DNA of 64,000 nt from an uncultured Christensenella sp. (lineage in GTDB: Bacteria; Bacillota; Clostridia; Christensenellales; Borkfalkiaceae): the NCBI GenBank assembly GCA_910585595.1, contig CAJUET010000001.1, forward strand, positions 183,647 through 247,646. Direction: 5' to 3'. The translations under genes and the position numbers were made by a program. Each line of letters starts with the position of its first letter. The first letter of the stretch is position 1. This document shows, one piece after another, positions 63,226 to 64,000 of this stretch. Below the pieces are notes generated by a model that saw nothing but the letters and a program-made list of their open reading frames with translations, was not told where the DNA came from and made no database searches.

Positions 63226-64000
63226 ATGAACAAAAACGCAGTTATCTACGCCCGCTATTCCTCGCAAGGACAAAACGAGCAGTCTATTGAGGGGCAAATA
63301 CGCATTTGCACCGAGTACGCCGAAAGTCAAGGTTATACTGTTGTAAGGGTTTACACCGATAAAGCCCGTTCGGGAACGAACGACCACCGCCCCGACTTTC
63401 AGAAAATGATAGCCGACGCCGAAAGCGGTGCATTCGAGCAAATCATTGTTTACAAGTTTGACCGTTTCGCCCGTAACCGCGTGGACAGCATAATGTATAA
63501 AGCGCAGTTGAAAAAGCGGTACGGCATACGGGTAGTTTCGGCAACCGAACCCGTCAGCGACGACGAGGGCGGCGAGTTCTACGAAATGTTTTTGGAGTGG
63601 AACGACGAAAAGTATTCGCAACGCCTTTCCAAGCGCGTACACGACGGACTTGACACAAGCGTTAAAAACGGCACTTATTGCGGCGGTTATCTTATTTACG
63701 GCTATAAACTCATTGACACCGACAAGCGCGGCAACAAGGGCATTATACACCGCGTAGCCATAGACGAAGAAAAAGCCGAAATCGTCCGTTTCATTTTCAC
63801 GGAATACGCCAACGGAACGCCGAAAAAGGAAATCGCGGACGAGTTGAACAAGCGGCATATACTGTATAGGGGCAAGCCCTTTACATACCGCACGTTTGAA
63901 AACTGGTTAAGTAACCGCAAGTACACGGGCGACTGTATGCACGGAACGAGAGTTTGCGACCATACATACCCTGCAATCATAGACAAAGCCACTTTCGCGG
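63226..64000 (+). CDS. Large serine recombinase, 3'-truncated by window end
   Basis: 258 residues visible from ATG 63226 (AAAGGAG upstream); the frame is still open at base 64000. N-terminal resolvase domain: YARYSSQGQNEQSIEGQ with the likely catalytic Ser12, VYKFDRFARNRVDS, and the start of the recombinase domain (LIYGYKLIDTDKRGNKGIIH, NGTPKKEIADELNKR). Large serine recombinases integrate and excise phages and Tn4451-type elements. It probably moves the element with the CRESS-type rep. The other strand's long open frame here is a shadow. Confidence 0.9.
   Translation, partial: MNKNAVIYARYSSQGQNEQSIEGQIRICTEYAESQGYTVVRVYTDKARSGTNDHRPDFQKMIADAESGAFEQIIVYKFDRFARNRVDSIMYKAQLKKRYGIRVVSATEPVSDDEGGEFYEMFLEWNDEKYSQRLSKRVHDGLDTSVKNGTYCGGYLIYGYKLIDTDKRGNKGIIHRVAIDEEKAEIVRFIFTEYANGTPKKEIADELNKRHILYRGKPFTYRTFENWLSNRKYTGDCMHGTRVCDHTYPAIIDKATFA

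Noticed and set aside
63073..63858. 261-codon minus-strand open frame
   Set aside because: Antisense to the large serine recombinase; the recombinase frame has the catalytic motifs.
1..64000. CRISPR arrays, rRNA and tRNA genes
   Set aside because: No regularly spaced short repeats and no rRNA or complete tRNA cloverleaf were found by eye.

Overview
The window looks like a chromosome segment of an uncultured, spore-forming gut Clostridia (Bacillota; the gene style resembles Christensenellales-like genomes, which is an inference). Support: strong GGAGG ribosome sites, cwlD and spoVAC sporulation genes, a class A PBP, a low-GC-type arginine operon, an NfnAB pair, and very large surface proteins with InlB-type repeats plus an M60 mucinase-like protein.

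Layout. (1) 1-2121: 3' part of a class A penicillin-binding protein. (2) 16509 down to 2122: one tightly packed minus-strand run argG-argC-argJ-argB-argD-argF-carA-carB::dapF-membrane protein-cysteine desulfurase-thiI, mostly with 1-4 base overlaps and a good promoter in front of argG. It holds a CarB-DapF fusion whose DapF half lacks the first catalytic cysteine, and an argD with an in-frame TGA. (3) 16.7-24.0 kb: acyl-ACP thioesterase, CwlD, DegV, a heterodimeric ABC exporter, a DUF1858 redox protein and SpoVAC. (4) 24.06-32.87 kb: a compact phage head module (ArpU/RinA-like regulator, TerL, TerS-like, portal, scaffold, HK97-fold capsid, adaptor, P22 gp10-like hub, one unknown) with no visible tail, lysis, replication or integrase genes. 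A near-perfect LexA box lies at the regulator promoter. (5) 31.7-49.2 kb: surface proteins (two signal-peptide/C-terminal-anchor proteins, a 2805-residue repeat protein, an M60 metallopeptidase with CBM32). (6) 49.2-51.5 kb: nfnAB.

From about 51.5 kb the DNA becomes more AT-rich and accessory: alpha/beta hydrolase, PucR regulator with KdgT-like permease and acetolactate decarboxylase, then a nitroreductase-MATE cassette bounded by two identical 73-bp structured repeats. From about 58 kb there is a mobile element: a CRESS-DNA-type (circovirus/geminivirus-like) HUH-SF3 Rep, and 57 bp upstream of its start a stem-loop whose minus-strand loop carries TAGTATTAC, the nonanucleotide of CRESS virus origins; a small protein; a sigma-like factor; a TetR-MBL-PEBP-zinc ribbon cargo operon; a ~180-bp nested inverted repeat; and a large serine recombinase that runs off the end.

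The two most interesting systems are the integrated CRESS-type replicon with its own origin, and the LexA-box-controlled, capsid-only phage module.
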